Shown here: positions 1 to 8,039 of the stretch, piece after piece | Layout of the letters: each line of letters opens with the position of its first letter | Position numbering within the stretch: the first letter of the stretch is position 1 | Assembly: GCA_910588965.1 (NCBI GenBank) | Contig: CAJUSO010000007.1 | Coordinates: 1 to 64,000 of the forward strand | Length of the DNA stretch: 64,000 nucleotides | Direction: 5' to 3' | Origin: an uncultured Lachnospiraceae bacterium | Lineage (GTDB): Bacteria > Bacillota > Clostridia > Lachnospirales > Lachnospiraceae | Notes under the pieces: model-generated | The model's database searches: none | Told to the model about the DNA's origin: nothing | The model's input: only the letters and a program-made list of their open reading frames with translations | Translations under genes and position numbers: made by a program

Positions 1-1
1 T

Positions 2-520
2 ATCCGGGCTTATGCACGGAAAATACATCCGAATGGGCGGCTGTGGTGGGTAGAAGAGAAAGAAGGTTCTGAAGAACATACAACACCTGTCCAGGCACGG
101 CTATATACAAATCTGCCAGCAGAGGAAAAAACCAGGCTAAGGGCCGAAGCCGCATTGCTCTGCCCTAGTATAGTAAAATCCGGGCGGTCGCGGAATAAGT
201 ATGATGATATGGTTTTATACCTCCTGACATACCATGGCGTCCTATGCCACCAGGCAAGGGACTTGTTTTCAGCTGGAAGCGTTGCTAATCCTAAAAATAA
301 TGATAAAGGCGGGAGTTATATTGAACGCGCACTTAAGCTGCTTGAAACGGAAATGAAACATGCCGCCCTGCGGATGGATGATGCACTGTTCGTAGAATAC
401 TGGGGCGAGAGCGTCCCTCCTGAAAAAAGGATTAAGCGGTGGCTTGAAAAAGCCGATGGATTGGCAAAAGACTGGAAGCCCTCAGGAAGCCTTTTTCTGG
501 ATGGGGAGCAATTTGGATAA
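2..520 (+). CDS. Partial hypothetical protein, 5' end outside window
   Basis: An open frame runs from base 2 without a stop to the TAA at 518-520, so the gene begins left of the window; the TTG at 155 is probably not its start. About 172 residues are visible. The product looks soluble, rich in charged residues and mostly helical, with a visible LLTYHGVLCHQARDLF stretch and an acidic C-terminal part. I do not recognise the family. The next gene on this strand starts more than 500 bases downstream, so nothing links it to the ATPase operon except proximity. Confidence 0.6.
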   Translation: MRAYARKIHPNGRLWWVEEKEGSEEHTTPVQARLYTNLPAEEKTRLRAEAALLCPSIVKSGRSRNKYDDMVLYLLTYHGVLCHQARDLFSAGSVANPKNNDKGGSYIERALKLLETEMKHAALRMDDALFVEYWGESVPPEKRIKRWLEKADGLAKDWKPSGSLFLDGEQFG

Positions 521-634
521 GATCCATCCAGAAAGCAAGGGGCGTTTTCCTACATGGACTACAGCCATGTATGGAATGTGCCCGTATTATATTTTTCTGT
601 AATCCCCCCAATTGGGATAAATCTGGAAATAGGT

Positions 635-826
635 TCAATCCTCTGTAAACTCAAACAGTTCCTCTACGCTCACATGAAATACCTTTGCAATATCCATTGC
701 TAGCTTCAAAGATGGGTTATAACGTCCGTTTTCCAAATGTACGATTGTCTCGCGCCTTACGTTTACGAACTCTGCAAGCCCGTTCTGTTTTAGCCCTGCT
801 TTTTCCCTGTATTCCTTAACAAGATG
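635..826 (-). pseudogene. Broken small Xre-family (Cro/CI-type) regulator
   Basis: The minus strand encodes about 63 residues (KEYREKAGLKQNGLAEFV, then VRRETIVHLENGRYNPSLKL, then VFHVSVEELFEF) typical of the roughly 65-residue stand-alone Xre helix-turn-helix regulators. Members normally start with a short Met-Lys-Asn-Arg-Leu segment directly before the KEYRE helix. Here a TGA (plus bases 827-829) lies four codons before KEYRE, and no ATG, GTG or TTG lies between. A good Shine-Dalgarno-like AAGGAG occurs just upstream on the minus strand, so the gene seems to have been damaged by a small insertion or rearrangement at about 820-835. The HTH itself is intact. A sequencing error at the 5' end would be an alternative explanation. 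Confidence 0.6.
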
Positions 827-984
827 TCAATACAGCAAGTGGATTATTTATAACTCCTTATAATCAGGCCAGGGAATAGATGCCCTGCCTTTGGCTTGCA
901 TCGGGATTTTTGTTTTTTCTTCTTGCATTGTTTGCAAGCAGCCTATTGTGGTAATAATAGATAAGCGGCCAGTGGATGAAATAA

Positions 985-1013
985 TTGCTTTTTTGCAGGA
1001 AATGAGGTATGAT
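985..1013 (+). promoter_or_regulatory. SigA-type promoter of the AAA ATPase operon
   Basis: TTGCTT (985-990) and TATGAT (1008-1013) are separated by exactly 17 bases. The predicted transcript begins near 1020, which excludes the TTG at 1009 as the start of the ATPase gene and supports the ATG at 1057. Confidence 0.6.
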
Positions 1014-1056
1014 AAAATTGTTATGTACTACAAAGGCACAGACAGAGAGGATAAGA

Positions 1057-2340
1057 ATGAAGATAATTGTTAAAAACGTTGCAAAGATAATAGAAGCCCA
1101 GCTGAGTTTGGATGGCCTGACTGTCATTGCTGGTTATAATAATATGGGAAAGAGTACAATTTTAAAATCAGTATATATGGCGCTTAATACGTTTCGGAAT
1201 GCTAATTCCAAAGTGAATATGGTGCGTACGCGAAGTATTGCTTCTTATTTTTTAAATTTGGAACTATATTTTGATGAAAATGGGTATAATCAGCTTCCAC
1301 GTGAGCTGCTGCTGGCAATCGCAGATAAAGTAAATGAATACCTGCTTGATTTCTCAAATGGGACAAAAGATAATTACCAGCTATTTAAGCGTATTTTTTT
1401 TGCTAGCCTTGAAAAATATAGGGAGTATTGGCCAGATGATTTTGAAGCGGGAAGAATCCATACGGATAGTTTTTTATTGCCGGTATATGAAAAGGTAAAG
1501 GAAATCTGCACGCGGGATAAAGACATGGATTTGAAATATATAGGTGAGATGTATATCAGGAATGTATTTAAAGGCCAGGTGTGCAGCCTTGGCAATGCAA
1601 AGGATGCGTTGATTGAGATTGATTCAGGCAGTGAGCATTACCAAATGACAATAAAAGATAATAAGATTTCTGATATGCATTATAATATTAATACAGAAGC
1701 AGATGTATTTTATTTGCCAGCGTATAATCTTCTGGATATGGCTGGGCAGTTTGTCGGGGCAAAGAGGGTTTATTCTCCAGAATATGATATGAAGTCTGTG
1801 CTTTTGGCGGATGAGGAAGAGCCGACTTTAGAAGAATATCAGGAAATTGAGGATAATATAAAAGTAATAAAGGATATCTTGGAAGAGATAATACAGGGAA
1901 GGTTAGAAAGGCAGCCTTCTGGGAATATTTTTTTCCAGGAAAATGGCCGGGAAGATTCTGTCAGCATTGGGAATGTAGCTTCAGGGTTAAAAACTTTTTT
2001 GATTATCCAGGCATTTGTAGAAAAGGGAAGGCTTAAGAGGAATAGCATTTTGCTGATAGATGAGCCAGAGACGAACCTGCATCCAGAATGGCATATGAAA
2101 TTTGCTGAGATATTAGTCTTGATGTATAAAAATATGGGCGTCCGTTCTATTGTTAATTCACATAGCCCATATTTTATCAGGGCGCTTGAGGTGAAAATGG
2201 CAGATTATGGGATAAAGGAGAAAGGCCATTATTATCTTATGGAGGAAATAGATAGGAATTTATGCAGGGCACAAGATGTGACGGCTGAGACAGATAAAAT
2301 CTATGAACTTATGTACAGGCCGTTAGAATATTTACCATAG
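1057..2340 (+). CDS. AAA family ATPase (OLD/RecF-like, AAA_15/AAA_21 type)
   Basis: This 427-residue protein has an early Walker A (GYNNMGKST, residues 26-34), as in SMC/RecF-like ATPases where the nucleotide site starts right after the first strand. Walker B is SILLIDEPETNLHP (about residues 330-343), followed by the switch histidine in NSHSPYF. The middle is a large helical insert. There is no TOPRIM domain at the C terminus, unlike full OLD nucleases. Start 1057 is preferred over the in-frame TTG at 1009 because a promoter ends at 1013 and GAGAGG lies 7-8 bases before the ATG. The next gene follows after 10 bases and encodes a nuclease-like protein; stand-alone AAA ATPases of this type are commonly paired with an effector in phage-defence modules. 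That role is inference. Confidence 0.85.
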   Translation: MKIIVKNVAKIIEAQLSLDGLTVIAGYNNMGKSTILKSVYMALNTFRNANSKVNMVRTRSIASYFLNLELYFDENGYNQLPRELLLAIADKVNEYLLDFSNGTKDNYQLFKRIFFASLEKYREYWPDDFEAGRIHTDSFLLPVYEKVKEICTRDKDMDLKYIGEMYIRNVFKGQVCSLGNAKDALIEIDSGSEHYQMTIKDNKISDMHYNINTEADVFYLPAYNLLDMAGQFVGAKRVYSPEYDMKSVLLADEEEPTLEEYQEIEDNIKVIKDILEEIIQGRLERQPSGNIFFQENGREDSVSIGNVASGLKTFLIIQAFVEKGRLKRNSILLIDEPETNLHPEWHMKFAEILVLMYKNMGVRSIVNSHSPYFIRALEVKMADYGIKEKGHYYLMEEIDRNLCRAQDVTAETDKIYELMYRPLEYLP

Positions 2341-2350
2341 GGGAGATAAT

Positions 2351-2896
2351 ATGCAGTTCGATAAGGAAAAAATACGCAGTACATTGGGTGAAAGGTCTAA
2401 GAATGATGAGGGGATTGGTTTTATTGAAAGCACGAAAGAGGTACTTGATTTTGATGAGATAACGCAAGAGGTTGCGGATAGGTTCCGTAACAAGAGACCA
2501 ATGGGTTCCTGCGATGCGCTTCATATTAAAGATGAAGGGCATATATATTTGCTTGAGTTTAAAAATGCGAGAAAAAGCCAGATTGGTAAAAGGTTTTTTC
2601 TCCAGAAAGCCTATGATAGTGCATTGACATTGGCATTTGCTTTTTTCCCAAACTTGTCATTGGAAGAGATAAAGGAAAAATTATATTTAATTGTTGTATA
2701 TAATGATGGGAGCGTGATTGAACAAGAGGAAAAGAGTGAGTCTTTTCAAGCAATTAAAGATGAAATCAGGCGGTTGTCTGGAAGGAAGGAAAGCATCTTA
2801 TTTGGATTGGGAGTTTATGAGGGGATTTTATATAAAAAGGTTCTGACGGTCAATAAGGAAGTTTTTATGGAGGAAGTATACAAAGAAATTTTTTAA
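2351..2896 (+). CDS. Putative PD-(D/E)xK-fold nuclease partner of the AAA ATPase
   Basis: 181 residues, no signal peptide or membrane segment. The visible motif is SCDALHIKDEGHIYLLEFKNAR, broken here as SCDALHIK (D55) followed after a turn by LLEFK (E69, K71), the D-x(n)-E-x-K arrangement of PD-(D/E)xK nucleases, with helix-forming residues after it (KRFFLQKAYDSALTLAF) and a further strand (LYLIVVYND). The gene lies 10 bases after the ATPase stop with GGGAGA before its ATG, so the two are translated from one mRNA. I did not recognise a named family. The nuclease call rests on motif spacing and context only; a transcription terminator follows at 2952. Confidence 0.55.
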   Translation: MQFDKEKIRSTLGERSKNDEGIGFIESTKEVLDFDEITQEVADRFRNKRPMGSCDALHIKDEGHIYLLEFKNARKSQIGKRFFLQKAYDSALTLAFAFFPNLSLEEIKEKLYLIVVYNDGSVIEQEEKSESFQAIKDEIRRLSGRKESILFGLGVYEGILYKKVLTVNKEVFMEEVYKEIF

Positions 2897-2951
2897 GCAG
2901 CTAGTTTCAGGTTTGCGTTACATAAAGATAGAAGATTCCCGTTTTTTGGGA

Positions 2952-2993
2952 AAGGGCATGGATGGAAGTTAGGCTCCGTCCATGCCCTTTTTA
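2952..2993 (+). terminator. Rho-independent terminator after the ATPase/nuclease operon
   Basis: Inverted repeat AAGGGCATGGATGG / CCGTCCATGCCCTT with a 10-base loop, followed by TTTT. The arms differ at one wobble position. It closes the two-gene operon and insulates the following sugar transporter. Confidence 0.8.
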
Positions 2994-3032
2994 TCCCCAA
3001 TCACCCCTCTGAAGGCCCCTCTGTACAAAGTG

Positions 3033-3097
3033 CATAAAAATCCCCCGATAAATCATAAATACCCCACCTAGTTCACCAAAGGATTTTCCCGTATAAT
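3033..3097 (+). promoter_or_regulatory. Promoter with tandem half-sites upstream of the sugar ABC operon
   Basis: A good -10 TATAAT lies at 3092-3097 but the -35 region (around 3069-3074, TAGTTC) is poor, as expected for an activator-dependent promoter. Directly upstream are two direct repeats, CATAAAAATCCCC from 3033 and CATAAATACCCC from 3054, 21 bases apart (two helical turns). This is the arrangement bound by AraC-type regulators such as the YesN-like protein encoded at 15300. Binding is inferred, not shown. Confidence 0.45.
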
Positions 3098-3145
3098 AAA
3101 CCCAAGAAAGAAAAACAACCAATCAACAAAAATTTCAGGGAAAAG

Positions 3146-4669
3146 ATGGTGAATAAGATGAATGAGACAATTGTGTTGCTGGACCATATCTCTAAAAGCT
3201 TTCCCGGCGTGAAAGCCTTAGACAACGTCCATTTCGAACTCCGCTCTGGGGAAGTTATGGCGCTTTTGGGGGAAAATGGGGCAGGAAAAAGCACCTTGAT
3301 GAAAATCCTGAGCGGCGTTTATACCCGAGATGAAGGCACCATGCAGATTTTCGGCAAAGAATGCGGCAACCTAACGCCCAAGCAGGCACAGGAAATGGGA
3401 GTGGCCATTATCCACCAGGAATTGAACATGTGCAGGCATCTTTCTATCGCAGAGAACATGTTCCTGGGCAGGGAAAAACGAAAAGGCATCATCCTCTCCG
3501 ACCAGGAAATGGAAAAGGAGGCCAAAGCCGTCCTGGACGAGCTGAAAATCGACTTAGACCCCAAACAAGTAGTTGGCGACCTGCCTGTATCCAAGCAGCA
3601 GATGGTGGAAATTGCAAAAGCCCTCTCCTTCAAAGCCAAGGTTTTGATTATGGATGAGCCAACCTCTGCGCTGACTTCTAAGGAAATTGACGATTTGTTC
3701 CGCATTATCAAGGACTTAAGGGCAAAAGGCTGCGGTATCGTCTACATCTCCCACAGGCTGGAAGAGCTCCAGCACATCGTAGACCGGGTGACCATCATGC
3801 GTGACGGCCAGTACATAACGGAGATGAATTTTGCAGACGCCACCATGGATGAGATTATCGCCCATATGGTAGGGCGTGAGATTAAGGAGAAGTTCCCCCA
3901 TGTGGAATGCCCCAAGGGGAAAAAGATTTTTGAGGTAAAGAACCTGAATGCAGGCCGCATGGTCCGCGACATCAATTTTTCCTTATATGAAGGGGAGATC
4001 GTTGGCTTTGCAGGGCTGATGGGGGCAGGGCGGACAGAGACCACCCGGGCAATCTTCGGGATTGACCCCAAGGACGGCGGGGAAATCATCTTGGATGGGA
4101 ACCAGGTTACCATCCGCAAGCCGGAGGATGCCATTAAGGCGGGGATTGTGCTGGCGCCGGAGGACAGGAAGAAGGACGGCCTTTGCACCAAGCTTAGCAT
4201 CCGCCACAATATCGCCCTTCCGAACCTGGATTTAATCTGCGATAAGCTGGGCGTTGTAAGGAATAAGAAAGAAGAGGAAATGTGCGAGGAAGCCGTGCAG
4301 AACCTGAAAATCAAGACGCCGAATGTGGAGGTGCTCGCAGGCAACCTTTCTGGCGGGAACCAGCAGAAGGTAGTGGTTGGGAAATGGCTGGCGCGTAATT
4401 CCAGGGTCGTGATTTTCGACGAGCCCACCAGGGGGATTGACGTAGCGGCCAAGGTGGAGATTTACCACCTGATGAACAACCTGAAGAAAAGCGGGATAGC
4501 CGTGATGTTCGTCTCATCGGAAATGCCCGAGGTCATGGGGATTGCAGATAGGATTATCGTCATGTGCGATGGGAGGATTACCGGGGAGCTTTCAGCAAAA
4601 GGCGCAACCCAGAATGAGATCCTCACGCTGGCAACCCAGTTTGAAAAGAAGATTGCGGCAAAAGGCTAA
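3146..4669 (+). CDS. Sugar ABC transporter ATP-binding protein, RbsA/MglA type
   Basis: A 507-residue ATPase with two fused nucleotide-binding domains, the usual size for CUT2-family sugar importers (ribose, galactose, xylose). Domain 1 has Walker A GENGAGKST (42-50) and MDEPTSALT. Domain 2 has the degenerate Walker A GLMGAGRTE (about 290-298, Arg for Lys) typical of this family, the signature LSGGNQQK (about 402) and FDEPTRGID. AGGG precedes the ATG at 3146; an in-frame ATG at 3158 is an alternative start. It opens an operon with the permease at 4693 and the duplicated binding protein at 5939. The substrate is not readable from sequence; the adjacent GH92 mannosidase and lyxose-type isomerase make mannose or a manno-oligosaccharide product a reasonable guess. 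Confidence 0.93.
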   Translation: MVNKMNETIVLLDHISKSFPGVKALDNVHFELRSGEVMALLGENGAGKSTLMKILSGVYTRDEGTMQIFGKECGNLTPKQAQEMGVAIIHQELNMCRHLSIAENMFLGREKRKGIILSDQEMEKEAKAVLDELKIDLDPKQVVGDLPVSKQQMVEIAKALSFKAKVLIMDEPTSALTSKEIDDLFRIIKDLRAKGCGIVYISHRLEELQHIVDRVTIMRDGQYITEMNFADATMDEIIAHMVGREIKEKFPHVECPKGKKIFEVKNLNAGRMVRDINFSLYEGEIVGFAGLMGAGRTETTRAIFGIDPKDGGEIILDGNQVTIRKPEDAIKAGIVLAPEDRKKDGLCTKLSIRHNIALPNLDLICDKLGVVRNKKEEEMCEEAVQNLKIKTPNVEVLAGNLSGGNQQKVVVGKWLARNSRVVIFDEPTRGIDVAAKVEIYHLMNNLKKSGIAVMFVSSEMPEVMGIADRIIVMCDGRITGELSAKGATQNEILTLATQFEKKIAAKG

Positions 4670-4692
4670 GGAAGGACAGGAGGAAAAGGAAA

Positions 4693-5703
4693 ATGAATCA
4701 GACCAAGCAGAACCCATTGAAAAAATTATTAAGCGTCCGGGGCATGGGCGGCGCACTCACCGCATTTGCCGGGCTCATTATTATCTATATCGTATTCGGT
4801 ATCATCAACCCTACCGTTTATTCCGGGCAGAACATTATGAACCTGCTCCGTTCCATGTCAAAATACCTGCTGATAGGTATTGGGCAGAGTTATGTATTGA
4901 TTACAGGTAACATTGACCTGTCCCTCGGTTCGATGGTAGGTATGAGCGCCATGATATCCGCCACAATGATGGCAGGCGGCGTATCCCCGATTATTGCAAT
5001 CCTGGTAGCCATGGTTTGCTGCCTGGCAATCGGGGCAATGAACGGCGTTATGGTTGGGAAATTTAAGCTTCCCCCCTTCATCGCTACTCTGGGCACCATG
5101 TTCGTAGCCCGCGGCGTGGCTTACATGGTAAACGGGAACCGCAACACAGAGGCTATCAGCTCTGGTATCGGCAAAGAAGCAGCAGACGGCTTCCAGAACT
5201 TCTTCTACTATGGGAAGACCTTCGGTGTGTATAACACCTTCTGGATTGCATTGATTTTATTTGTTATCTTCTTCTTCCTGCTCTCTAAGACCAGGACAGG
5301 AAGGCATATATACGCCATCGGCTCCAATGTGGACGCAGCGAAGCTTTCCGGCGTAAATGTTGTGGCAACTACCACAAAGACATACTTAGTAAGCGCATTC
5401 TGTGCTTGTGTAGTAGGGTTAATCCTCTGCGGCCAGGCCAATATGGGAAATATGGAAGCAGGGAATATGTACGAAATGTATGGTGTGGCTGCAGGCGTTA
5501 TCGGCGGCGTATCCCCCTTGGGCGGGACCGGTATCTTGCTTGGCACGCTGGCAGGTTCAGCCGTATGGCAGACTTTGGAAAACGGCTTGAACATGATTGG
5601 CGCACAGGTAGGTATCCAGCGTCTTGTTATCGGTATCATCGTAGTATGTGCCGTTATGCTGGATGTTGTATTCCGCAGGGGCGTAGTAAAGAAGAAAAAA
5701 TAA
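4693..5703 (+). CDS. Sugar ABC transporter permease, RbsC type
   Basis: A 336-residue, very hydrophobic protein with about 8-10 predicted membrane segments and the family hallmark ITGNIDLSLGSMVGM (CUT2 permeases usually show GGIDLSVG at this place). It forms the membrane channel with the ATPase encoded 23 bases upstream. The Shine-Dalgarno AGGAGG lies 9 bases before the ATG. A 235-base gap containing a small hairpin separates it from the binding-protein gene, which probably allows higher expression of the latter. Confidence 0.93.
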   Translation: MNQTKQNPLKKLLSVRGMGGALTAFAGLIIIYIVFGIINPTVYSGQNIMNLLRSMSKYLLIGIGQSYVLITGNIDLSLGSMVGMSAMISATMMAGGVSPIIAILVAMVCCLAIGAMNGVMVGKFKLPPFIATLGTMFVARGVAYMVNGNRNTEAISSGIGKEAADGFQNFFYYGKTFGVYNTFWIALILFVIFFFLLSKTRTGRHIYAIGSNVDAAKLSGVNVVATTTKTYLVSAFCACVVGLILCGQANMGNMEAGNMYEMYGVAAGVIGGVSPLGGTGILLGTLAGSAVWQTLENGLNMIGAQVGIQRLVIGIIVVCAVMLDVVFRRGVVKKKK

Positions 5704-5786
5704 GAATTAGCCGCTTGCCTGGCATTTGCATGGTTTCTGGACGCTTGTATCTCTTTCATTCTGCACAAGGGACCGGAGGCGGCAAC

Positions 5787-5808
5787 GCCAGCCGTATTCC
5801 AGGCTGGC
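5787..5808 (+). other. Small intercistronic hairpin
   Basis: GCCAGCC (5787-5793) pairs with GGCTGGC (5802-5808) across an 8-base loop. There is no T tract. It lies between the permease and binding-protein genes, where hairpins often protect the downstream mRNA. Nothing else of note is seen in 5704-5938 apart from the strong AAAGGAGG before the next start. Confidence 0.4.
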
Positions 5809-5938
5809 CGTGCGGGTGCTGGGCGGGCGCTAAGATATAGGAAGAAACGTAACTGTGAAAAAGATTTTAGGAAGGAGAGGAGCAGTTACAAAAGTATCCT
5901 AATGTGTTTACGCAAACTTTTAAAGGAGGAAGGAAAAG

Positions 5939-7822
5939 ATGAAGAAAAAATTGTTAGCATGGATGTGCACCCTTGGGATGGCTGCAGGGCTCCTGGTAGG
6001 CTGCGGCGGCGGGAACAATGCGGGCAGCAAAGACAGCGGGGCAGATGCAAATGAGCCGGCACAGGAAGAAACCAGCCAGGATGAGGGCAGCCAGGACGAA
6101 CAGCCGTCAGGCGATGGGGATATGATTGCCCTGATTACCATGGATTCCATTGACCAGCACTGGGTGACTTTGAATGAAGGCGCACAGAAAGCAGCTGGGG
6201 AATTGGGCGTAACGGTTCAGTTTATGGCTCCGAATACCAAGGACGATGCACAGCAGATTGAATGCGTGAACAATGCAGTATCTGCAGGAGCAAAGGCTAT
6301 TATCGTGGCAGCGAACGGCCCGGATGCCATCTCTTCTGCATTGCAGGAAGCATCTGATGCAGGCGTGAAGATTATTTATGTAGACTCCCCGGCAAACGTG
6401 CCAGGCGAGGCAACCTTCTCCACAGACAACAAGGCAGCTGGGGAAACAGCAGGTAAGGAAATGCTGAAAGCTTTAGATGCAGCAGGGGTTACCTCTGGCC
6501 CTATCGGGATTATCAATGTAAATGCAGCTACGGATTCCTGCGTAATGCGTGAGGAAGGTTTCCGCGCAGCGTTTGAAGGCTCCAGCTTTGAATTGATGGA
6601 AACCCAGTATGGCGAAGGGGATGCAGCAAAATCCCAGAGCATCGCTGAGAACTATATTACACAGGGCGTTGTAGGTATCTTCGGATGTAACGAAGGCTCC
6701 ACGACAGGGGCTGGGAATGCCATCAAGGCTTCTGGCAAAGACGGCGTAATCGGCGTTGGCTTTGACAAATCCGATGCAATCATGGGCTTGATTGAAGACG
6801 GGCACCTGCTTTGCACCATGGCACAGAACCCAGACGTGATGGGATATGAAGGCGTGAAGGCAGCCGTTGCAGCTATCGGCGGTGAGAGCCTTGGCGGCGC
6901 TGTAACAGATACAGGCGTATCCGTATTGGCAAAAGAAGGGGCTGCAAGCGGCAGCGACGATGCTTCTGCTGATACAGGCGCAGCAACTACCGCAAGCCAG
7001 GCTTGGAAGATTGCTTTGATTACCATGGATTCCATTGACCAGCATTGGGTAACCTTAAATGAAGGCGCACAGGCAAAAGCAAAAGAAATGGGCGTAGAAG
7101 TAACATTTATGTCCCCGAACACCAAAGACGACGCACAGCAGATTGAATGTGTGAACAATGCAGTAGCAGGCGGCTACAATGCCATTATGGTAGCAGCAAA
7201 CGGCCCGGATGCCATCTCCTCTGCACTCCAGGAAGCATCTGCAAAAGGCGTGAAGATTGTCTATGTAGACTCTCCTGCAAACGTAGACGCAGAAGCAACC
7301 TTCTCCACAGATAACAAAGCAGCAGGCCAGAAGGCCGGCGAAGAGATGATTGCAGCATTAAAGGCTGCCGGAAAAGAATCCGGTTCTGTTGGGATCATCA
7401 ACGTAAATGCAGCTACGGATTCCTGCGTAATGCGTGAAGAAGGGTTCCGCGCAGCATTTGAAGGGACAGAGTATGAATTGATGGAAACCCAGTATGGCGA
7501 AGGCGATGCAGCAAAATCCCAGAGCATTGCTGAGAACTATATTACCCAGGGTGTTGTAGGTATCTTTGGATGTAACGAAGGTTCTACGACAGGCGCTGGG
7601 AACGCGATCAAGGCTTCTGGCACAGAAGGGATTATCGGCGTAGGGTTTGATAAGTCTGACGCTATCCAAGGACTGATTGACGACGGTTTCCTGCTTTGCA
7701 CCATGGCACAGAACCCAGATGTAATGGGCTCTATGGGCGTAGAGGCCTGCGTACAGGCTTTGGAAGGCTCTTCCTTAGGCGGGGAAGTACAGGATACAGG
7801 CGTTTCTGTATTGAAGAAATAA
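5939..7822 (+). CDS. Duplicated sugar-binding lipoprotein with two Peripla_BP_4 domains in one chain
   Basis: 627 residues, about twice the size of a normal RbsB-type binding protein. A lipoprotein signal ends in the lipobox LVGC (Cys22), followed by a Gly/Asp/Glu/Gln-rich tether. Domain 1 starts at about residue 62 (IALITMDSIDQHWVTLNEGA). A 20-residue Ala/Ser/Asp linker leads to domain 2, which starts at about residue 356 with the same IALITMDSIDQHW motif. The two domains are offset by exactly 295 codons (885 bp) and are very similar throughout; NVNAATDSCVMREEGFRAAF and NYITQGVVGIFGCNEG occur in both. Ligand-contact segments (QHW, NGPDA, TDSCVMREE) are conserved in both copies, so both are probably functional and bind the same sugar. 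A strong AAAGGAGG precedes the ATG. This is an intragenic tandem duplication that can be read as two binding proteins on one lipid anchor. Confidence 0.93.
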   Translation: MKKKLLAWMCTLGMAAGLLVGCGGGNNAGSKDSGADANEPAQEETSQDEGSQDEQPSGDGDMIALITMDSIDQHWVTLNEGAQKAAGELGVTVQFMAPNTKDDAQQIECVNNAVSAGAKAIIVAANGPDAISSALQEASDAGVKIIYVDSPANVPGEATFSTDNKAAGETAGKEMLKALDAAGVTSGPIGIINVNAATDSCVMREEGFRAAFEGSSFELMETQYGEGDAAKSQSIAENYITQGVVGIFGCNEGSTTGAGNAIKASGKDGVIGVGFDKSDAIMGLIEDGHLLCTMAQNPDVMGYEGVKAAVAAIGGESLGGAVTDTGVSVLAKEGAASGSDDASADTGAATTASQAWKIALITMDSIDQHWVTLNEGAQAKAKEMGVEVTFMSPNTKDDAQQIECVNNAVAGGYNAIMVAANGPDAISSALQEASAKGVKIVYVDSPANVDAEATFSTDNKAAGQKAGEEMIAALKAAGKESGSVGIINVNAATDSCVMREEGFRAAFEGTEYELMETQYGEGDAAKSQSIAENYITQGVVGIFGCNEGSTTGAGNAIKASGTEGIIGVGFDKSDAIQGLIDDGFLLCTMAQNPDVMGSMGVEACVQALEGSSLGGEVQDTGVSVLKK

Positions 7823-7930
7823 TTGGCCCTAGAAAGAACGGGAACCTGGACATAATGGATGCTGTTTCGTAAAGGGCATCCGCCAACACGTATCGCTGTA
7901 ATAATTTATAGAAATTATTTGCGAAAGCCA

Positions 7931-7992
7931 GCCTCTGGGAGTTGGTACAGTTCCTTACCCTCCCTTTGGGGACTGTACCAACTCCCAGAGGC
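7931..7992 (+). terminator. Perfect 21-bp hairpin after the sugar ABC operon
   Basis: GCCTCTGGGAGTTGGTACAG plus T (7931-7951) pairs perfectly with 7972-7992 across a 20-base loop. The following T tract is short (ATTTTAAA), so it may terminate only partly and let some transcripts continue into the GH92 gene 48 bases downstream. The remaining bases of 7823-8039 show no other clear feature except AAAGGAAAGG before the next start. Confidence 0.7.
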
Positions 7993-8039
7993 ATTTTAAA
8001 GAATATACGATAATCCAAAGAAAGGAAAGGTTTGGTTAT

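Noticed and set aside
1009..1056. Upstream start of the AAA ATPase
   Set aside because: The TTG at 1009 overlaps the -10 box of the operon promoter; ATG 1057 has a ribosome site.
6376..7669. Minus-strand open frames inside the duplicated binding protein
   Set aside because: They repeat with the 885-bp duplication and lack starts with ribosome sites; shadows only.
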